Source of the DNA: Pterobdella sp. o SKG-2022
Lineage: Eukaryota; Annelida; Clitellata; Hirudinida; Piscicolidae
Direction of reading: 5' to 3'
NCBI GenBank assembly: GCA_964035795.1
Contig: OZ038322.1
Coordinates: 20,934,674 to 20,998,673, forward strand
DNA length: 64,000 nucleotides
Positions 62,439 through 64,000 of the stretch are shown one piece after another; position 1 is the first letter of the stretch; the number at the start of each line of letters is the position of its first letter. A model generated the notes under the pieces. It ran no database searches. It saw only the letters and a list, made by a program, of their open reading frames with translations, and had not been told where the DNA came from. The translations under genes and the position numbers were made by a program.

Positions 62439-64000
62439 TCAAAATTATCAATTGAGATTACATTTAACCTTTATGATTTCATTAATCAAGATTCAATCGA
62501 GCACTGCATAATGGAGGAATGAAAAATTTCCAAGAAATCTATGACTTGAATTTTTTGTTTAGCGAACTTTATGAAAGTTTAATAAAAGGGGCATTGAAAT
62601 ATGTTCAAAACTTTTCATATCAAGTTATTCGAAAACTTTCTGAGAAAGAAATATAAAAGAAATAAAAAATTTGGTAGACATATTTTTATTTCACACTTCT
62701 TTTTTTAATTAATCTTATTAAAATATTTATCTAATTATTATTCATTCATTGTTATTTATTTATAAAATGCTAAATATAATTCAATACAAAGATATTTTTA
62801 GCAATTACTAAATGCCCCAAACATTGCTTAAACAAAATATATTGACGTTGTCGCGAAAATTCACTTTTCAAACATCGGACATCGTTATTATTTTGGTGTT
62901 TATTTTTTGATGTAAAGATTTTTTTTTAATGCATAGACATGATCACCGACGTGTAAACACTTGTCGTTAGCGGATCTGACTGGAGAGTTCATAAAAACTT
63001 ACGAAAAAAAAGTTTTCAAAATATTCAACAACTTAATTTACTTTTGGTTCTTTTTTAACACTCCTATGGTGTGTTTTTGAAACTGACTTGCTTTTCAATA
63101 TATTTTTCCATAACTTCTCATTTCCATATTTTATTTATAGTATGACCAAAACAAGAAAGCATATCTACTGAATATTTAATAAAAAAAAACATTTGATTTT
63201 TCTTGAAACTTACCATTCTCTCGAAACTTTTTGTGCCAATAATGATAAATTTTAGATTCATCATATAAAATTAAAATCAACTTCTCAAAATAAAATAAAC
63301 ATGACCCAAATTGACAATTAGAATGCTGAAAGGCTTAGAACTCAAAAAACTCATTTTTATTCTAAGTTAATGATAATCCTGACAGACATGTTTTAAAACG
63401 CGTGAAACACCTAATAAAAGTCAAGTTTCGTGGAAATATATGATAACCTTCAATTTATAATTTTTGAAAGCTAAGTGAATACTTTCAAAAATTAAGTTTT
63501 CGATGAAAATCTCAAAAATTATGACAAATCTTCATAAGTTCATTGTATCAAAAACCCATTTGGAAATTTAGAAAAAATCCCACCAAGAAGCATTAATTTT
63601 TGAAAATTTATTCAGAAAAATGGAAAGCATAAAATTTTTAAAATTTAATGATCTATATTTATTACTTTGTCTATAATTTTTTTATATTTAAAACAATGCT
63701 TCTTGAAACTATAGTTTCAGCATTAGGTTTAAAAGTAATGAAAGGAAAAAGTTTCAAAAAGATTTGATGTAATACAAAATGTTAAACCAAAATGTGTATT
63801 TTTTTGATAATTATTATTTTTAAAACTCCATTTCATTGAAAAGATAATTATTTCAAAATGGTGCAAAAGAAAAAACAAGATGTTGATGTGATTTTTGTTC
63901 AAAAAACTGAAAAATATACAATGCAAATGTGATTATTTAGAAGAAAATAGAATGGAGATTGAAAAAAAAATGGAAAATTTCATCGAATAATTGATAAAAC
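62439..64000. other. Non-coding end of window
   Basis: Contains the likely 3' untranslated region of the four-TM gene (AATAAA at 62,581-62,586), then AT-rich DNA with no supported gene. A GC-richer patch at 62,938-62,990 could not be identified. Confidence 0.5.

Noticed and set aside
1..64000. CRISPR array, bacterial operon or integrated virus
   Set aside because: No regularly spaced repeats, no ribosome-binding-site gene trains and no viral hallmark genes; all mobile sequence recognised is of LINE, possible SINE, foldback or possible DNA-transposon type.

Overview
This is an AT-rich metazoan genomic window with intron-split protein genes, long non-coding stretches and decayed non-LTR retrotransposons. 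There are no operons and no bacterial-style genes. A neurokinin/tachykinin-type receptor, a class known from bilaterian animals, points to a bilaterian. The phylum cannot be fixed from the sequence alone. I joined exons by hand using GT/AG sites, phase continuity and family conservation. All six gene models close on a whole number of codons.

Layout: 1-9.5 kb is gene-free, with a tRNA-like relic and three LINE remnants. 9,683-20,535 (minus) holds two complete tandem paralogues of a monocarboxylate-transporter-like (SLC16/MFS) gene of 522 and 516 aa, with the same nine-exon layout. 21,021-24,095 (plus) is an 11-exon coiled-coil gene of unknown function, divergent from the second transporter. 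It converges tail to tail on 24,418-30,045 (minus), a complete 13-exon methionine synthase reductase gene (MTRR, 1,018 aa, much longer than the human enzyme). 30-38 kb is non-coding apart from a promoter/first-exon-like site at 34.03-34.15 kb and a CCCH-zinc-finger/poly-Asn retroelement at 35.0-36.9 kb. 38,023-52,167 (plus) is a five-exon tachykinin-like GPCR with three introns of 3.5-5.1 kb. 56.2-57.3 kb (minus) holds a second, 5'-truncated copy of the 35-kb element abutting a CR1/L2-like LINE end. 59,565-62,438 (plus) is a four-exon, four-transmembrane protein gene resembling the MS4A (CD20-like) group. Its first intron carries a 202-bp near-perfect foldback.

The genes do not form one pathway. 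MTRR reactivates cobalamin-dependent methionine synthase, the SLC16-like proteins should move small metabolites across a membrane, and the GPCR is a peptide receptor. The most unusual items are: the retroelement with a coiled coil, CCCH finger and overlapping -1 frame; the foldback; two families of short dispersed repeats with simple 3' tails; a 39-nt intron; the frequent AAG 3' splice sites; and a pre-miRNA-like hairpin.
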